Below are positions 11,701 through 25,777 of a DNA stretch of 64,000 bases, in pieces. How positions within the stretch are numbered: position 1 is the first letter of the stretch; every line of letters begins with the position of its first letter. The DNA comes from Pelecanus crispus. Lineage: Eukaryota; Chordata; Aves; Pelecaniformes; Pelecanidae. The notes under the pieces were generated by a model. The model had not been told where the DNA came from. It did not search any database and saw only the letters and a list, made by a program, of their open reading frames with translations. The stretch lies in the NCBI RefSeq assembly GCF_030463565.1, contig NC_134649.1:4351501-4415500 (forward strand), written 5' to 3'. Position numbers and translations under genes: made by a program.

Positions 11701-14700
11701 AAACTTTTGAACTTCACAAGGGCTTTTAGCAGAAGTCAGACCTGCATTATGTTACATACAATTTCCATCCGTTCAGTCCCTGTGGCAGTAAACCTACAAA
11801 GGTGATGTCGCCTTAAGAACTTGGGTTGTTGTGGGGTTTTTTGTTTGTTTGTTCTTTAAAAGGCTTGAGTATTGGTATCCTGCTGTAAAGTAACTCTCTC
11901 CCCCTGGAACACAAGCAAGGTAGAAATGAATTGGGAATGATTCTCAGCTTACCTTTCAGAATCTGCAGAGGGGAAGGGGAAAAAAAAACCCAAAGGTACC
12001 TCATACAAGTGTTTTTAACTAGGAAGGGACGAAGCCAACACTTGCCAGCATTTCTTTATCTTGTCTCTATCCTGACTGTCAAACAATTACTTCTTTTCAA
12101 GCTTCCCATTAATTTGGGGAGAGCAGAATCTAGAAAGGAACGGCTGCATTTGGTCACTTCTAATGTTCTTAAATATAAGGCATGATACAATGGCATAAAC
12201 CTTGAACTGCTTATCAAGGGTACCAAATTATTGCAATCAAGCTCACTTGTGATTGAAAATTTGCAACACTGAATCATATTCAGATTATTTTATTTCACAT
12301 TAAAGTTGGGCACCTAAGCTAGTCATTTAAACTCTACTGTTAATTAAACTCTTTTCTAACACTGTAATCTAGAGAATATATAGATTCCTAAGCAAGAGTC
12401 TAACATTTTAGAGTTTCAATTTACAGCTCAGTGGAATGGTTTCCCTTCTTTCTTGACACCTTCATTAGGTCACTCTATCACAGTCTAATTTGGAAAGCCA
12501 AGAAAGCAATGCTTCTGGCTTCATAATGTACTGCGATTATTTCAAGCTTACTTCCCCCAACGAGGGATTAATTCTGACCACAAGGTTTAGAAACATGGCT
12601 ACGTATAGCTTCTGCTTTGAATTTTCTAGGACAACATTGATACAAAAGACATCCAGGAAAGCATTACTGTTCAGACATAGAAACACTTTATGAGTTGGTT
12701 GAGGAGGATGAGCATTTGGCATTCTCTAGTTTCTCCCAGATTCTGCGTGACTTTACTACAATTTAGATACCTTGCAGCCAAGACTAAAAATACATACATA
12801 CATCTGTCTGGCTACTTCTTTCTGTTACTCTTCAATTTCTAGGAGGTTTAGCGAATAATTTCTTCACTTTAATACGAGCAACCAGAAACTGTCCTGCTCA
12901 ATTAGTATTGAGAAGATACTGCCAAGGGACAGCTAACAACCACGCACTTTCAAGACTTTAGCTCGTTCTGACGTTAACAGTGGTGGTTAGGGATTAATAA
13001 AACACAGTTCTTGTCCAGCGTTGGACTGTCTGTCTCAATATGTCATTTTGAAAATTAAAAAAAAGTACACTAAAGGGGAAAAAAAGGCTTGTTACACAAA
13101 AATCCAAGATTACTGAAAACTACACTCCCTGTTTTTGTGTTGCTTTCCTGTTGAGCTTTGTGACTCTAGATTGTTTCTATGGCTGGAAAGAGCTGGCTTC
13201 ACAGAATGTTCACTTTAATAACGTGAGAGAAATACACTAAGAAAGTAAAATTCACTATTTTTCATGAAAGCTAAGTTTCTCCATGGTTCTGATCAACTTC
13301 ATGCATTTCACCACTTGCTAAAGAATATTTATTATCTGACCCATTACCTCTGTATCTAGTTGGTATTTCTGCTGGCTTCATCCTTTAGTCTGGACTGGTT
13401 ATTTTATGCATTTTCCCCCCTCTATCTGTGTCTCTTTGCTCAGCAGATAATAAAAAGCTTCCTCCTGTTCCACCACCTCCACTCAAATCAGCCGATCTGC
13501 ATGCACAATGCTGTCCTCTGGCTCTTTTCTTTGGTGGTGAGCAATGATGGAACAGAAGGAAAAAAAGCAAGAGCAGGAGGCAGCCAGGCCATGACTCCCA
13601 TGAGAAGCCACCTTTTATTTCCAGGTCAGCGACCAGATTCCTTCTCAGCCTTTATTAGCCAAACTCCATCTCCATCCCACTACCATCCAAGACTATGTGA
13701 GTAGTCTTCCAGCACCTCAGATCTGAGGCACAGCACTCTACCCTCAGCAACAGCCCAGTGTGGTTTTCTCATTCCTGTACTATGAAAATATTTCCAGCTC
13801 TGCTAAGCTTCATCATCCCTCTACACAGCCACAACTATCACCAGTTGCCCTTTCCTTCCCACTAACAGCTCAGTTCCCTCTGTCCTCCAGAACTCCATCC
13901 ACTCCCTATCTTCTTTATTACTAATATATGTAGTCAGTTCAATACTCTGTTTACCGTAAGATTCACATCAGAAAATTACTTTTTCCTTCACCCCAGTCTC
14001 ACTTTGGTCCACAGGGATTAAGTGCCAACATCAAAACAATCCACTTCTTGAGAGGGAGAAAGGTGGAGACTGTGTGAAGAAAGGTAGACACAAACCTCTT
14101 GCTAATGAGGCAGGCATGATTAACTCGGCTTTTAAGAGTCAGCTCATTCACTGCTTAATAGCTCATTTGTGACATTATTATGTTTTAAATACTCATTATC
14201 TCTTATGCTTCTGTTTTGAGGGAAAACAAGGCAAGGCACAAAACAGTGCCAATTCTCTGAAGCGCGGCTCAGCTACAGGAAAGCTGCCGTAGATGACTAA
14301 CCCTCACACTATTTGTTACTCAACTTTCTAGTCCCAGTGATTAAACGCTATACTGCTTCCAGAACAAGGGTGTTTCATTACAGCCAGTTTTCACAAGGCA
14401 TCAGATTCAGCTGGTACTTTGTATAGGAAAGAGTAACAACAAAAGTAAAACCAAAACACTGCATCAGCAGCTATTTAATATTAAAACCTATACAATGAAA
14501 ATACATAGGAATACATAAGGGGTTTTTTTTTCAGATCATCTTCAAGTTTACAGAGCTAAACCCAACATATTTCGAGACTTACAGACTAAAAATTTTGAAT
14601 TATCAAACTGAAGGCTTGAGATTATCCACACATATTACATTTAAAAAGTAGAATTTAAAGTTATTTATTAGCACAATTTAGTAGCTTTTCCCCCCTTCCA

Positions 14701-16017
14701 ATAAGGACATGAGGGTTTGCCAGTATTATATGGTTAGAATCTATAGTAGGTATATCAAAGGCGTCCAGTTGTTCAGGCTGTATTTCACTACTGCTCTCAA
14801 GGAACATACCACTAATTGCGCAAATACCACAGCCTATTAATGCCATTCAATTTTAAGGGTGAGCCATACATCTGACAAATACTGCGACGCACATAAGGAG
14901 CCCATATGGCCTCAGATACATAAAGCATCAAAAAGATAATGTCAGTTTCATTGGGTCTGAAAAAACAGCTTAGTTCATAATTCAATTGGTAAGAACAGCA
15001 CTAGAATAGAAAGGATGCTGTTCTTTAAGAGCACTAATCAGAATGTGGAGAACATCTACTGACTTATTTTTCCTCTCCAGTATCACATTAAAAGATTAAG
15101 ATTACCCATTTGTAAAACTTTAGATGGCCTTGAAAGAAGATATAGCAAAAAGAAGTTCTGACCGTACCATTTGAGGGATAATAATCATCACCCAAGCGAG
15201 TATATTACTTAAACCAACAAAACTCAATCAGTTCTTGAAATAAATCTTCACTACAGAGGGATGCAGGAGAGGTGTAAACTCAACTGGACTAGCTGACACT
15301 GAAGTCCTTGCACAAAGAGTACTGTTTTCATAAAGTTTAGCAGACTGTTAAAGCCTATATAGAAACTTAGTCTTTAAGGCGACTTGTTAACTTGCTTGAG
15401 AATTATGAAACAAACTTCCCTAGGACTTCAGTTCAAGGATCTGCCTTCCACTAATAACAGCCCCTAACAGAGAAGGAAAGCTGATAGCGAGCACTGTGAG
15501 TCCGTTTAATTTTATAACGAGTCCTTCTGCCCTGTTTTCATAATGCTTTTTCATTCTTTTAACAATTCCTAGGCAATTCTGAGGGGTGAAAAAGAAGGTA
15601 TTAAGATACAAAGCTAACCTATTACCTCATTCACAGAGCATGCATCAGAAGTAAACAGAGATGAAGTGCAACGCCAAAGAAAGGGGGGTGGGGGGTTGGG
15701 CATTGGAAGTAGGCAATACCTAACCAGTGCTGGAAAGCCCTACAATGGAAATTGGGATAGAAAGATGTGAGATGGGTATCAAGATTTTTCTCTCCAGGCA
15801 ACTCACCTCCATGTTCAAGAAAAACACGGACACATCTCTCTTTCCCTCTTGCTGCAGAGAAATGAAGCAAGGTCCAGCCATTGGCATCTCGACCATTTGG
15901 AGAATATCCTTGCTCCAGCATCTTGCGTACGGTGTGAACATCGCCAGCAGCAACTGCAGCCTGAATCTGCAACTCTTCCTGTAGTTCAGGGTTTCTCCGA
16001 CAGTGATGGTGTAACAT
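8157..16017 (-). CDS. ASB7: ASB7, ankyrin repeat and SOCS box protein 7 (5' coding part; join of two exons)
   Basis: ASB7 is the substrate receptor of a cullin-5/elongin B-C ubiquitin ligase. Reported substrates include the spindle protein DDA3 and, more recently, SUV39H1. The coding exons here are 15807-16017 and 8157-8762, joined on the minus strand (211 + 606 nt, 272 codons plus one base). The start ATG at 16015-16017 opens MLHHHCRRNPELQEELQIQA, the N-terminus of vertebrate ASB7. The exons join at G|CT to give ..LEHG-A-DPTVKDLIGG.., the family sequence. About seven ankyrin repeats follow (TPLH/TPLQ-type cores), ending at ..DFLQEVT. Residue numbering matches the 318-residue human protein, so only the last 46 or so residues, the SOCS box that binds elongin, are missing. 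They are expected in a further exon to the left. No frameshift or internal stop was seen. Confidence 0.93.
8763..15806 (-). other. ASB7: ASB7 intron between the two coding exons
   Basis: A 7.0 kb intron flanked by donor GTGAGT (15801-15806) and acceptor TTCAG (8763-8767). It contains a decayed copy of part of the downstream exon at about 9842-9978 and a 14-base G run at 10075-10088. It otherwise shows AT-rich sequence with scattered short open frames (for example minus 14661-14846 and 15420-15578) that lack protein similarity. Confidence 0.8.
9842..9978 (-). pseudogene. Partial duplicate of the ASB7 last-ankyrin-repeat segment
   Basis: The segment matches 8204-8343 of the ASB7 exon in the same orientation, about 1.6 kb away. 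36 bases are identical without a break (9907-9942 against 8272-8307), and the flanking bases are diverged. Translated on the minus strand it gives GQTPLRLSALRDDVLCAQML against GQTPLHLSALRDDVLCAQML in the gene, then a diverged tail with one codon deleted (AD-NT for ADTNT). The copy has kept its frame through the match and stops shortly after. It covers one ankyrin repeat from the interior of an exon. No exon boundary was copied, and I see no good acceptor or donor around it. It is therefore best read as a non-functional intronic gene fragment, although the kept frame leaves use as a cryptic exon possible. Confidence 0.85.
15807..16017 (-). CDS. ASB7: ASB7 first coding exon, residues 1-70
   Basis: The ATG at 16017-16015 is followed by 70 codons and one base, ending ..RVFLEHG before the consensus donor GTGAGT at 15801-15806. 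The 5' edge of the exon lies a few bases to a few tens of bases upstream of the ATG. Two AGs (about 16023-16024 and 16034-16035) could be the acceptor, and the sequence alone does not decide between them. The exon encodes the N-terminal helix and the first ankyrin repeats (core DANGWTLLHFSAARGKERCV). Confidence 0.93.
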
Positions 16018-19000
16018 CCTAGCTGAATCTGGCTTTTACAGAAGCGTCATGAGGTCACACGAGTCACCTTGAATCAATATAAAGCATGAATAAATTAGGA
16101 TTGGGACCAGAAAAGAGATATCTAGGGGAAAAAAAAAAGCAGTACTAACAAAAAGCAATGCTAAGATTTACTCTCTACATGCAGAGCAAAGTAATCTTAT
16201 ACATAGGATAAATACCAATATCAATGTTGCTAGCAAGATCATAGTACATTGTTCACATCATTACACTGCAAAAGAAAAGGACACTTACACACTATAAATA
16301 GTAAATATTTTCTTCAGAAATGACAGCATCAAACAAGAGTCCACAAGTAAAGCACCTGAGCAATAAGCAAAATGAAAAATCTCCAAACCCAACATTCATT
16401 TAAAAATCACAACATGGTTAGTATCACTAACTCCAGAGACACTGGTTAAATAGATTATCTAAACTGTTGCATGAAACAGCACTGCATTGCTAGAGCAACT
16501 GACATATGATGTTTTTTTTTCTAGAAATGTATCATCTCTAAGCTTCAGTGAAAATATTTTCATCTTACTAATATAATCTTTTCCTGTGACCTACTGCACA
16601 TGAATATTAGTAACACTAACGTTCAAACTGAAAACTTAATTTTCTTTTTTTCTCCCTTGTTTTTTTTTTTTTAAATTAGAGTCTACTGTCTGTATTTTGG
16701 CTTGTAGACTTCTTTATTAGTACATAAAGACTGCAAAGAACCTCTATATTCCAAAAATAAAACACAAAGATGATAATATACGAGACCTGAAAACACATAA
16801 GTGCAGTTACTATAGCCCTGTCAAATACCATGAGAACATATACCAGAACAATTCAATTTATAATTACCTTGATACAGTACATGAGAGAGCTGAGCCAAAA
16901 GGCTATCTAAAATAGCAATCATAAAAGAGCCTAGATACAAGCATGCATTGGGAAAGAAAGAAGTGCTATACTCCATACTCTGAAAAGTATTCATCTGCAG
17001 TTCTACTTGCTACCCAGCTGAGGACAAGAAAAAAAACACAGGTATTTAGGGATTCTTCCGCAGTACACGAAGTCTGTTAAGTGTTTACATTTTCACATAC
17101 ATTGTGTATCATATCGCATTAACAGGTATTCCTAGCATGAAAAGGGATATCAGAAGACAGAGAATAAAAGCAGGGTATTAGAAAGGTAATGCTGAGCAAT
17201 AGGAGTCTCAGAAAATATTCAAAACCTGTTGCAATAGATATTAACACAGAACTAGAATATAAGAAGAGAGAAGGAAAAAAGTATTTAGACTCCTGAAAAG
17301 TTAATCAAGATTAAAATACAAGGAAAAGTTCTAAAGGCAAAAGTAAATTTTAAGCAAAACTTAAAATTTACAGCAACCTTGTTTTGTTAGGATGTCAATC
17401 CACATCATCACCTAAACCTTCTTTTACATAAATATCATACAGATTTCCAGATCCTCATGATTCATAGGTCATTCAAAAGACACTGCAATCAACTCCCCAT
17501 ATCCCACTGGGCACTTGTTTTCCTGTGATCCAGATATACACAGGCAAGAGAAAAGTGAAAACATCAATCACCGCCATCTTTCCAGATAAAGGCACAGATA
17601 TCTATTCACTCTTCTATAACCTAGTTGTGCCCATTGCAAAGAAGTTATTTAGCTGCTTCTTGGCGAGATATAAACTCATAATTAACAGGTAGCTACAATG
17701 ACCCTACTTATGTTGCAAATTCGGAACGTATATACAGCAAATGCCTGTCTTTGACATTTATAAATGCTTCAACCTATCATGTACGGCAACAATCACTATT
17801 TCAGCACAGGGTTATGAAAGAAGACTTTTTAGCTCAATAGGTTATACACGGCTTAGGTGCTGGCTTTGTTTTGTTTTACAGTATGAACTCCATTATCTGA
17901 CACTGGAAGAAAAGGGGATTTACGAACCGGCAACTGCTAACTCAATAGTTCAGCTTTTGCAGCATATTCCAAAATCAAACTTGGTTAATCTGATGACTAT
18001 GGAAGTATTTCTATTGACTCTAATAAGCTTTTGCTAAGCTCTTTTCTAAACTCCAATTAGCACTTCAGAACATGCTCACCTATAAGACAGTGAGCTTGAC
18101 TTCATTCTGGATCACACCACTAATAGTACTGTTAATGAAATTCCAACTACAAGAACATCATCTTTCTTTGGATTTACAGCTGAAAACAGATAGTAGAACC
18201 TGATTGATAAGTATGAGCCAGAGGGAGATCCTTAAGGAAAAAAAAAAAACCAGAGCATGGCCCTTCGGACGTACTTTCTGAATGTGTACAAAAACAAGAG
18301 ATGAAAACTTTTCTCTCAAACAGAATATCTGATCAAAAGTTAATATAAACAAACCTTCTATTGCCATTTTTACAGTCCCTTCTTGTAAAGGACTAACACT
18401 TGCAAGATCTCATGTGATCCTGAAAATTAGGGTCGAACTAGTTGCTCAAAATACATCAGAAAGAGATAGGATGACTACACAGATGAAACGAAATGGGATT
18501 TCTCTTTTAAGGGGACAGCAGTATCCCCACTGCAAATATCTATGAAGACAGTTGGTTAAGAAAAAGCAAAGCTCTTTATATCACACGTCTCAGCTGGTGG
18601 GTATATTTGTAATGCAGCATTACAAAAAGTTGGCACTGGCCCCATATGTTGCATGTGACTCGCAGAGCTTATTCAAATGAGCTAGTACTAAAGTACATAA
18701 GTACTAAAACATACAAAGCAGAAGACACAGTCAGGCATAAGCAGCTCCTTTTATCACTTGTGCAGTTTCTGTAAATATCTACTTTTCCATCTCACCCCTA
18801 TGGCAAGAAATGAAATTCAAATTACAAGAAGACTTCACTGTAATATTAAAGGTTTCAGGACAGTTCTACGTATGCACCAGCTCTGAAAATATTTTCACTT
18901 CTGCTCCATAGATCATTTAAAATTCCTGTTTGCAGATCCTCATTTACACCATCAATCTTTGGAGAAGGAAAGGAAGGCTACTGGAAGTCATTAGCCATTT

Positions 19001-22000
19001 GGCACTTAATATTTAATGTTTTGCAACTGTAATCAATCTCATTGAGAACACAGTATGCATTTGGATTGCTACATATTGGCTTTCTCCATGCAAGTAAAAA
19101 AATTAAATGAAGCAGTAGAGGAGGGGAAAAATGTACCTACACATTCTTGGTTATAATGATTGTATAGTGCTATGAAAATGGAGGACAACGACAACTTAAT
19201 TGATTTTTGCAAGCACAACAGGATAAACTCAGTGTGTTCCTGAATTACCTTATAAGAGGTTGTCACTCTTTGATGGATGTCCTGCTCTTCATTGTCTTCA
19301 CTATTCATAATCCTGTGTGCCCATGTGTGTCAAAACCTGCTACCCCTTTAAAAAAAAATATTTCTTATTAGTTGCAAAGATTAAAAGTGGGAGGTTTACT
19401 TACCTTTATTTTGTACCTGTGATAGAATGTTACATTTTACTACATTTATGCCAGAAAAGGCCCTGAAGTGTGTTCTTTCATTCTCAGACAGTCCTCCAGA
19501 GGTTGGGGTGGGGAGAGTTTGCTTCTGCCAGATGAAGAAAAGGCTACAGAGAATATTTTATTGAAAACAAGAGAAATAAGAGATGCACTTCCTCTCTGGA
19601 GTAAGCCTTGAAGAAACAGTCTAAACTCTAAGGATTACACATATCTGCTCCTGCCGTGGAGCAAGAATGGATGCAAAGGTTGCAGTAGGTATTTCTGCCT
19701 GACTGCTCAACATCTCCCTGTGGGAGGCAGATGCCAGGAAGAACCTTCAGGATCCATTTAGCTCCTCCCGACCCATTTTTGTCGGGTTTTTTGTTTGGGT
19801 TTTTTTTTTCTTTTTAAAATTATTTCCATCCCATCTATGCTTCCCTACCTAAAGAATAAAACCTGACAACATAGAGGATTGACTTCTCTGTCCTTCAGCC
19901 GGACTTCTGCGCCACCAGAGCGTCATCTCCCCCTCACACGACGGCTCAAGCTACCACACGCTGCGTTTCACAAGCAGGTGAAGATACCTTCACAACACAA
20001 GGAATACCACCACCTCAAAAATCTTCACCCTTTTCTTCATATCTAAAAACGATCCTTTCAGTATCGAAGCTTACTGAACGCCACTTACCATCCCTATCCA
20101 GTTTCCACCTTCAGACTAGCCCTCCTTATCCTCCTTCCTTGCCATCTACAGGTAACAGGATCAGTCCCAACAGTTGCCCTTTTCTCACAGCACTACTGAG
20201 CCGGTACTCATCAATGTTATTTCACTAATTCTTTGTACACCTTTATCAGACCTTTCGTTCACTTTGGCTGCAAGCTTCTCGTGACGGGACCCCTTATCAT
20301 GTGTAAGCACTGCAATAATATAATAAATAATAAAAGCATTAATTACTTAATCATATAGCAGACCACACAAAACCAACTGTGACTTATTTCTTCTGCAAAT
20401 GAGTTGCACCAGAACAATTATATGAACTGTACAGCTTTTAGCTTAAGTTAAAATTTCTGTCACTTAATGCAACATAAAATCTTGCTTTCCCGATGATAGT
20501 TCAGAAGAGGAGGATGAAAAAAAAGCTCTCTTCATCCCTCTTATGCACATTTTCCAAGAGCTTTGCTTCCCAAGATAAAACATACAAGGTCTGCAGATAT
20601 GCTCACAGCCCTGCACAAAATTGCACTGCCATGACCTAATTTGATCACATTTCTAGCCTTGTTTTTTTGCGTAGATGATCAGTGGTTAGTTCACCTTTTT
20701 TTTTTTTTTTTTAATTTTTGCATGATTTTCACTTTAAAACCCACACATTTTTTATTAGCTGATGCAAATTAGAATTGCACTGACTTCACAGACTACAGAC
20801 AAGGTAACAGATTGCTCCACTAAAAAAGTAACAAGCTTTTTTCCCCCCAAAGGAAAATTAGCTGCATATGGCAGGAGTAAGATCTGCAACTTTAATAAAA
20901 AGAAGTCATATTTAGTGAAAGTAAAGCTCACTTACTCAATGACTTAAAGTTTGCTTAAAATACTAATAATTGTAGTAGAAGTAGCACACTGAAAAAAAAA
21001 TGACAAACACCTTCATTATCTATTGATAATATCTCATGTTGTCAAAGAGATCTTAAGACTTTTCTACATCAGTGTGTCACTTCATTAAAGTCACTGCAAA
21101 CATCATGTGGAAAATTAATTCCGACATGTGTATATACTTACTTTAAAGAAAGTTCAAGGTTGGTACTAAAAGCGAGACCTTATAATACAGTATTTTGCTC
21201 ATTCAGATGGCCTAACAGATAGAGCTGATTCCTAAGCCCTAAGATTACACATCCAAGAGCAGAATAAGGACCATAATTTACTGTCAGCCTAACTCTATAC
21301 AACAAGGAAAGTGTACCATTACCCATGACCTTTAATATCTAGCATAGACCTAATCAGTGTAGATCCTAGTTGTCTACGGTTGAAGTATTCCAAGACATTT
21401 AAATCAAATAAACAACAACAAAAAAAAAGCAAGCCCTGTGGAATAAGGATAGTCACATTAGCATTCCTTATTCTCACAACCCACTTCTCCCACCCATTTC
21501 AAAACTTGAACGAGCTAAATGTGTTCTCACTCAAATGGCATTTTAAAAATGGTCAATATGTGTTTGACAAAGAAATTTAATGCAACTATCATCTTCATAT
21601 GTCGCTCAGCTTCCTATTTCAGGAGCTCTTCAGGCAAGAGAGTAAGGAAAACAATCATGTTACTATTTGTGTTCTCATATCACAATCATAAAGTTTGCCA
21701 ATAACATGTGAAATATTAAAATTTCACAGAGCCTTATAATCCTGAATATATTTTCTGCTAGATGTCCGATGCTACATCCCAGACAGACATCAAGCGAGGT
21801 ATCCAAGCGGCTGAGATGAAAATCACCAGGCAACACATATGAATTGCTGGGTCTGAAAGCAATGAGTTAACAGTGCATGAATCCAAAATATTGCAGAGGA
21901 ACTGCTGCTTCAAAGGAAAGAAGCCTTCACTCTTCATAAGCGGTCATTAAAAGTCACACATTTTTGTCAGAGCTTCTGTAATGCCTTCTTGTAGCTTGGA

Positions 22001-25000
22001 TATACTAAATTCAAAATAACTGAAGAGTTAATCTAGAAGTCCTCCATCAACTTCAGGTGTTTATAGCACTGTATGATGCTGACTGGTGTTGTTATATACT
22101 AATAAGCAGCTGTTGTGTTGTTAACGTTCTGCAGGTGGCTGAAACTGAAGTACAGAGGTATCATTTTACCAACTGTTATCCATTTCAGGGAGGTTGTGTG
22201 ACTTTTGGGCCTGATGGAGAATTAGTGAAATCGCCCAGCTTAAGTAACTTCAGGTCTGCAAACTGCAGAACAAAAGAAGAGACCTCACCTTCAGAAAGCC
22301 CTGGTAACGCCCCAGCTATTAGCCATCCCCAAAATTTCCATCCATACACAGGCAACCTTAACCGTAAGCGGGGCCCAGTGAAGAAACTACCGTAAATCCT
22401 TCCAAATCAAGAACCTCAATGCTAGTGCTAAAGCAAGGCCTTACAGATCTTTTTCAGTAGAGAATGCTGTGTCGGGTTCACGCAGCCAGAGCTCTCCTTC
22501 CTCAAGATGTTGGCTGACAGCATGCTTGGAGATCCTCTTGTACCAAGCATAAAATACAATCTCTCTTCTAACTTAGTGGTGCTGTTACTAAGTTTTAAAC
22601 AGTAGAAGTCATATGAAAGCTTAGCCTTAAAAGTAAGTAATAATTTGTAGCAAGTGTTAATGTATAGGATTTATGTATTTTAACATGACTCGCTATCATT
22701 AAAGAATCCAAACACCAATATTTCATAGAATGACAGAAGCAGAAAACAATGGCTAGTTCGAACCCCACTAAAGCAGTCACTTCAGCCCTAATACTCACAG
22801 CACAGCTGATGAACACAATGAGTGCCACTTAGAGTTTATTTCATTCAACAGTCTCTGGAAGACTTGTATTTGTTTGGTATTTCTTTTTAATATAGCCTAA
22901 AAGAATCCAAGTGGACAAAATTCACTCTATGACTTCAGTGGATAAAGTTAAGTTTTTCACTGCAATAGTATCATTCTGCAAGCAAATGCTGGAACAACGG
23001 AAAACAGCCTCTCAGTCAGCACATTTCCTTCAAGAGTCTAAAATTCACAAGAAGGCAAAACAAAACCAAAATGAGTATACAGCCTGAAGATAAAAAAAAA
23101 AAAAAACAACCCAGAATGGATGTGCAACTTTATCTAAGGGGCTAGCTATATTTGCAATATGCTGCATTTCTTCCAGAGATCAAGAGCAGGGCTTCAGCAC
23201 ATCATTTATCTCTGTTCCTTGTTTTGACCATGTGCAAATTTCTGCCAAAAGCTAATTCCCTGATTCCTGTGAACTCAATTCCAGTCTCTGCATCTGAATC
23301 GAACTTTGCTGCACAGGCATTTCACATTAGGAAGGAGCTTCACAAATCAAATGAAAACTTGCATTTCCTTCCGTGAATAAATCCCAAAGGTCTTACTACT
23401 TATCAGCACCAAGAGGTGTCCTGTTGGAGTAGCTACATTAATGCAAGCCCCGACATTAGATGCGCCGCATGGGTTGTAAAGAGGGTGTTATAACAAACCA
23501 ACTTCAGATGAAACAGGTGTGCCATAACTGCACGGGTAAGTTTGTACTAACGCACATCTGTCTTGCCTATTAGCATAAAAACCCCTCCTGCAATCGCACC
23601 GGGCATGTCCACATGTTCCACTGTTACTTGTGGTTTTGCAGCATGCTATCAAAATAACGCGGAATATTTCCTCCCTGTACTTACAAAATGCATCTCACAA
23701 TTTGTTGCACTTGCATTACGGGTGGATTTTCTAGTTAATCTTCAACATGTAGCAGCTACTTTTTATCATATGCTGGACACCTATATTAGGAAAACAATCC
23801 ACCCTTGAACAAGACTGTTGGCAACAGGTACTGCTCTTTCCACTGCAACTAATGCTAAAATAATAATTTATTGCTGACAATGAAAAACATTCTGCTACAG
23901 TCAATGACATCTCTGAAAACACGACAAAGACCGGAGGGACCTACATAGAGGATATATTTGCCAAAGTAACACAAACTCATCTACATTTGAAACACATTAG
24001 AATGGATTCAAGACAGACTCTGCATTAAAAGAACACGCAGAAACTCCATTATTTGGAGCGTGCTAACAGCAGGATGCAGAAAAAGGCTGACTGACATAAT
24101 TCACCCCCCCACTCTCTCTCCTTCTAGAACCCATCTCTTCATCTTGCCATGTAAAACAAGCAGTTCTCCCTACGAACTGCTCTCCCCCTGAAACCCAACC
24201 TTCCTCCTACCAGCAGGATTCAGTTTTTGATGACTCCTTTCATTTTTTCCCTTAAGCACCTAACAGCATTATCTTCTTCTGTGATCTCAACCCAAAAACT
24301 AAGTACTTGTAAACAAACACCATCCAATTAAATGAATTTCAATTTTTGCAGCTCCATTACAATACAAAAAAACCTGACCCACGCAAAAGTTAGGTACAGC
24401 TAAACCAACATAATGCAATTACCACAACCTACTCCAATAAAGGTTTTAGAATCAGAGTGGAAAGAAATCCAGTGTTGCACCCATATATCGGTGAAAAGGC
24501 TTTAAGAAAAGACCCTTTTAACTACCGAGAGGGAAGTAATTTTAAGTGACATTCCTGAAATGAGGAGACACAAAAAACAATTAAGTAGCAATTCATAATC
24601 AAAATAAGGTTTGCAGATTAAATTTAGAAAATGACAAAGCACTACAGGAAGAACGAGGAACTGTACTTCAAACGGGCTTCAGAGCTTTCAAACTTTTAAA
24701 GCTCAACAGCAAGTAGGTTTTAAGAGAACAAAGAAATCTAATGCAACCCATTCAAATCCATCAAAAACACAACAAGAGGCCCCAATCCCAGCCAAACCAT
24801 GTGTCTAGGACGATTTTGAGAGTCTACATGAATTATCACCTTTCTGGGGTTTTTTTTGGAGTGTTGTTTTCTCTCTTCTGTCTTATTTTGTTCTTTGGAG
24901 TCACAATTTTTAATTCTCCTTCAAGGCAGCTTAAACCTAAAAAATAAAAGTAGAACTGAGCCACGCAATGATATAAAAGAGAAAAATGGAGAACAAAAAT

Positions 25001-25777
25001 GGTTAATGGCAAAGCAATAGCAGGTCAAAATAGGAAAAGCCTTCGCAGATTAGGAAGGAAAGGGTTATTTACCGAAATCGGGAGCTCAACTCGAAAAGAA
25101 GGGCACTCTCTCGGGATGCGGAAGAGTTGGAGGGGCAATAGCGGCAGGACCGCTACCCTGTCAAGCCAGCTCCTCCGGGGAATTGAAGTAAAACATAAGT
25201 ACTAAAGAATGGGACAGGAAGTAACCCAGAAAGCAGAGCTGCTGGGAAATGAAAATCACTCCCTTGCAGGAGTTCACGCTTCAGGAACCGTCAAGCGCGC
25301 ACACACACACAAAAAGCCGACCAAGCCCCGGCGCCGTTTCAAGGCCCGGCGGCGGGGAAGGCAAGGCTGGGCGCCGCCGGGGGCTGCGGACGCGCTCCGG
25401 AGGGGCCCGAGGTTCCCCTCCGCCCGCGGAGCCCCCCCCCCCCCACCCCGCCGGCAGCCCCGGGAGCTCGGCGGCGGGCCAGGCGCCGGGGCGGGGTGGC
25501 CCGGAGCCTGCCCGCCTGCCCCCCGCCGCCGGGGTGGGCAGGGACGGCGGGGGAACCGAGCACCCCCTCCCGAGCGGGGGGGGACGGCGGGGGGGGAGCC
25601 CCCTCAGAGCCCGCCGAGGGGCAGCGGAGCGGAGCAGGCCGGCGGCGAGCCCCGCCGGAGGGGCTGCCCGGCGGCAGCGAGGGGAGGCCCCGCGGCGGGC
25701 CATGGGGTCGCGCCCCCCCCCCTTTCCCCCGTGAGGGAGCTGGGGGCAGAGGGGGCTCCGCCGGCCGCGGCCGTTAC
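16018..25777 (-). other. ASB7: ASB7 first intron(s)
   Basis: A 9.8 kb stretch between the noncoding first exon in the CpG island and the first coding exon. It is AT-rich with no recognised repeat family or protein similarity. The only exon-like candidate is on the minus strand at about 19249-19314. A weakly CR1-like stretch at about 22722-22790 is too diverged to call. Confidence 0.7.
19249..19314 (-). other. Weak candidate 5' exon on the minus strand
   Basis: A possible acceptor (GGCACACAG) is followed by an ATG opening MNSEDNEEQDIHQRVTTSYK and then a donor AAG|GTAATT (GT at 19247-19248). If spliced to the ASB7 first coding exon it would not give an ATG-continuous ASB7 frame. It would therefore act as an upstream open frame or belong to another transcript. 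It may be chance. Confidence 0.15.

Noticed and set aside
14661-14846. Minus-strand 61-codon frame with protein-like composition
   Set aside because: No convincing splice sites or similarity, and short enough to arise by chance in 64 kb.
15420-15578. Minus-strand exon-like frame after a strong acceptor (CACCCCTCAG)
   Set aside because: In the phase delivered by the ASB7 donor at 15806 it meets a stop within a few codons. The open frame is a different one, with no donor or poly(A) signal, and I do not recognise the peptide.
22057-22395. 112-codon plus-strand frame in the ASB7 intron, with an AG acceptor-like site inside
   Set aside because: No similarity and no donor or other exon to join. 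The composition does not look conserved.
22722-22790. Possible old CR1 3' end (TTTCATAGAATGACAGAAGC, later TTCGAACCCCACTAAAGCAG)
   Set aside because: Only short, scattered resemblance to the CR1 3' UTR. Too diverged to call without an alignment.
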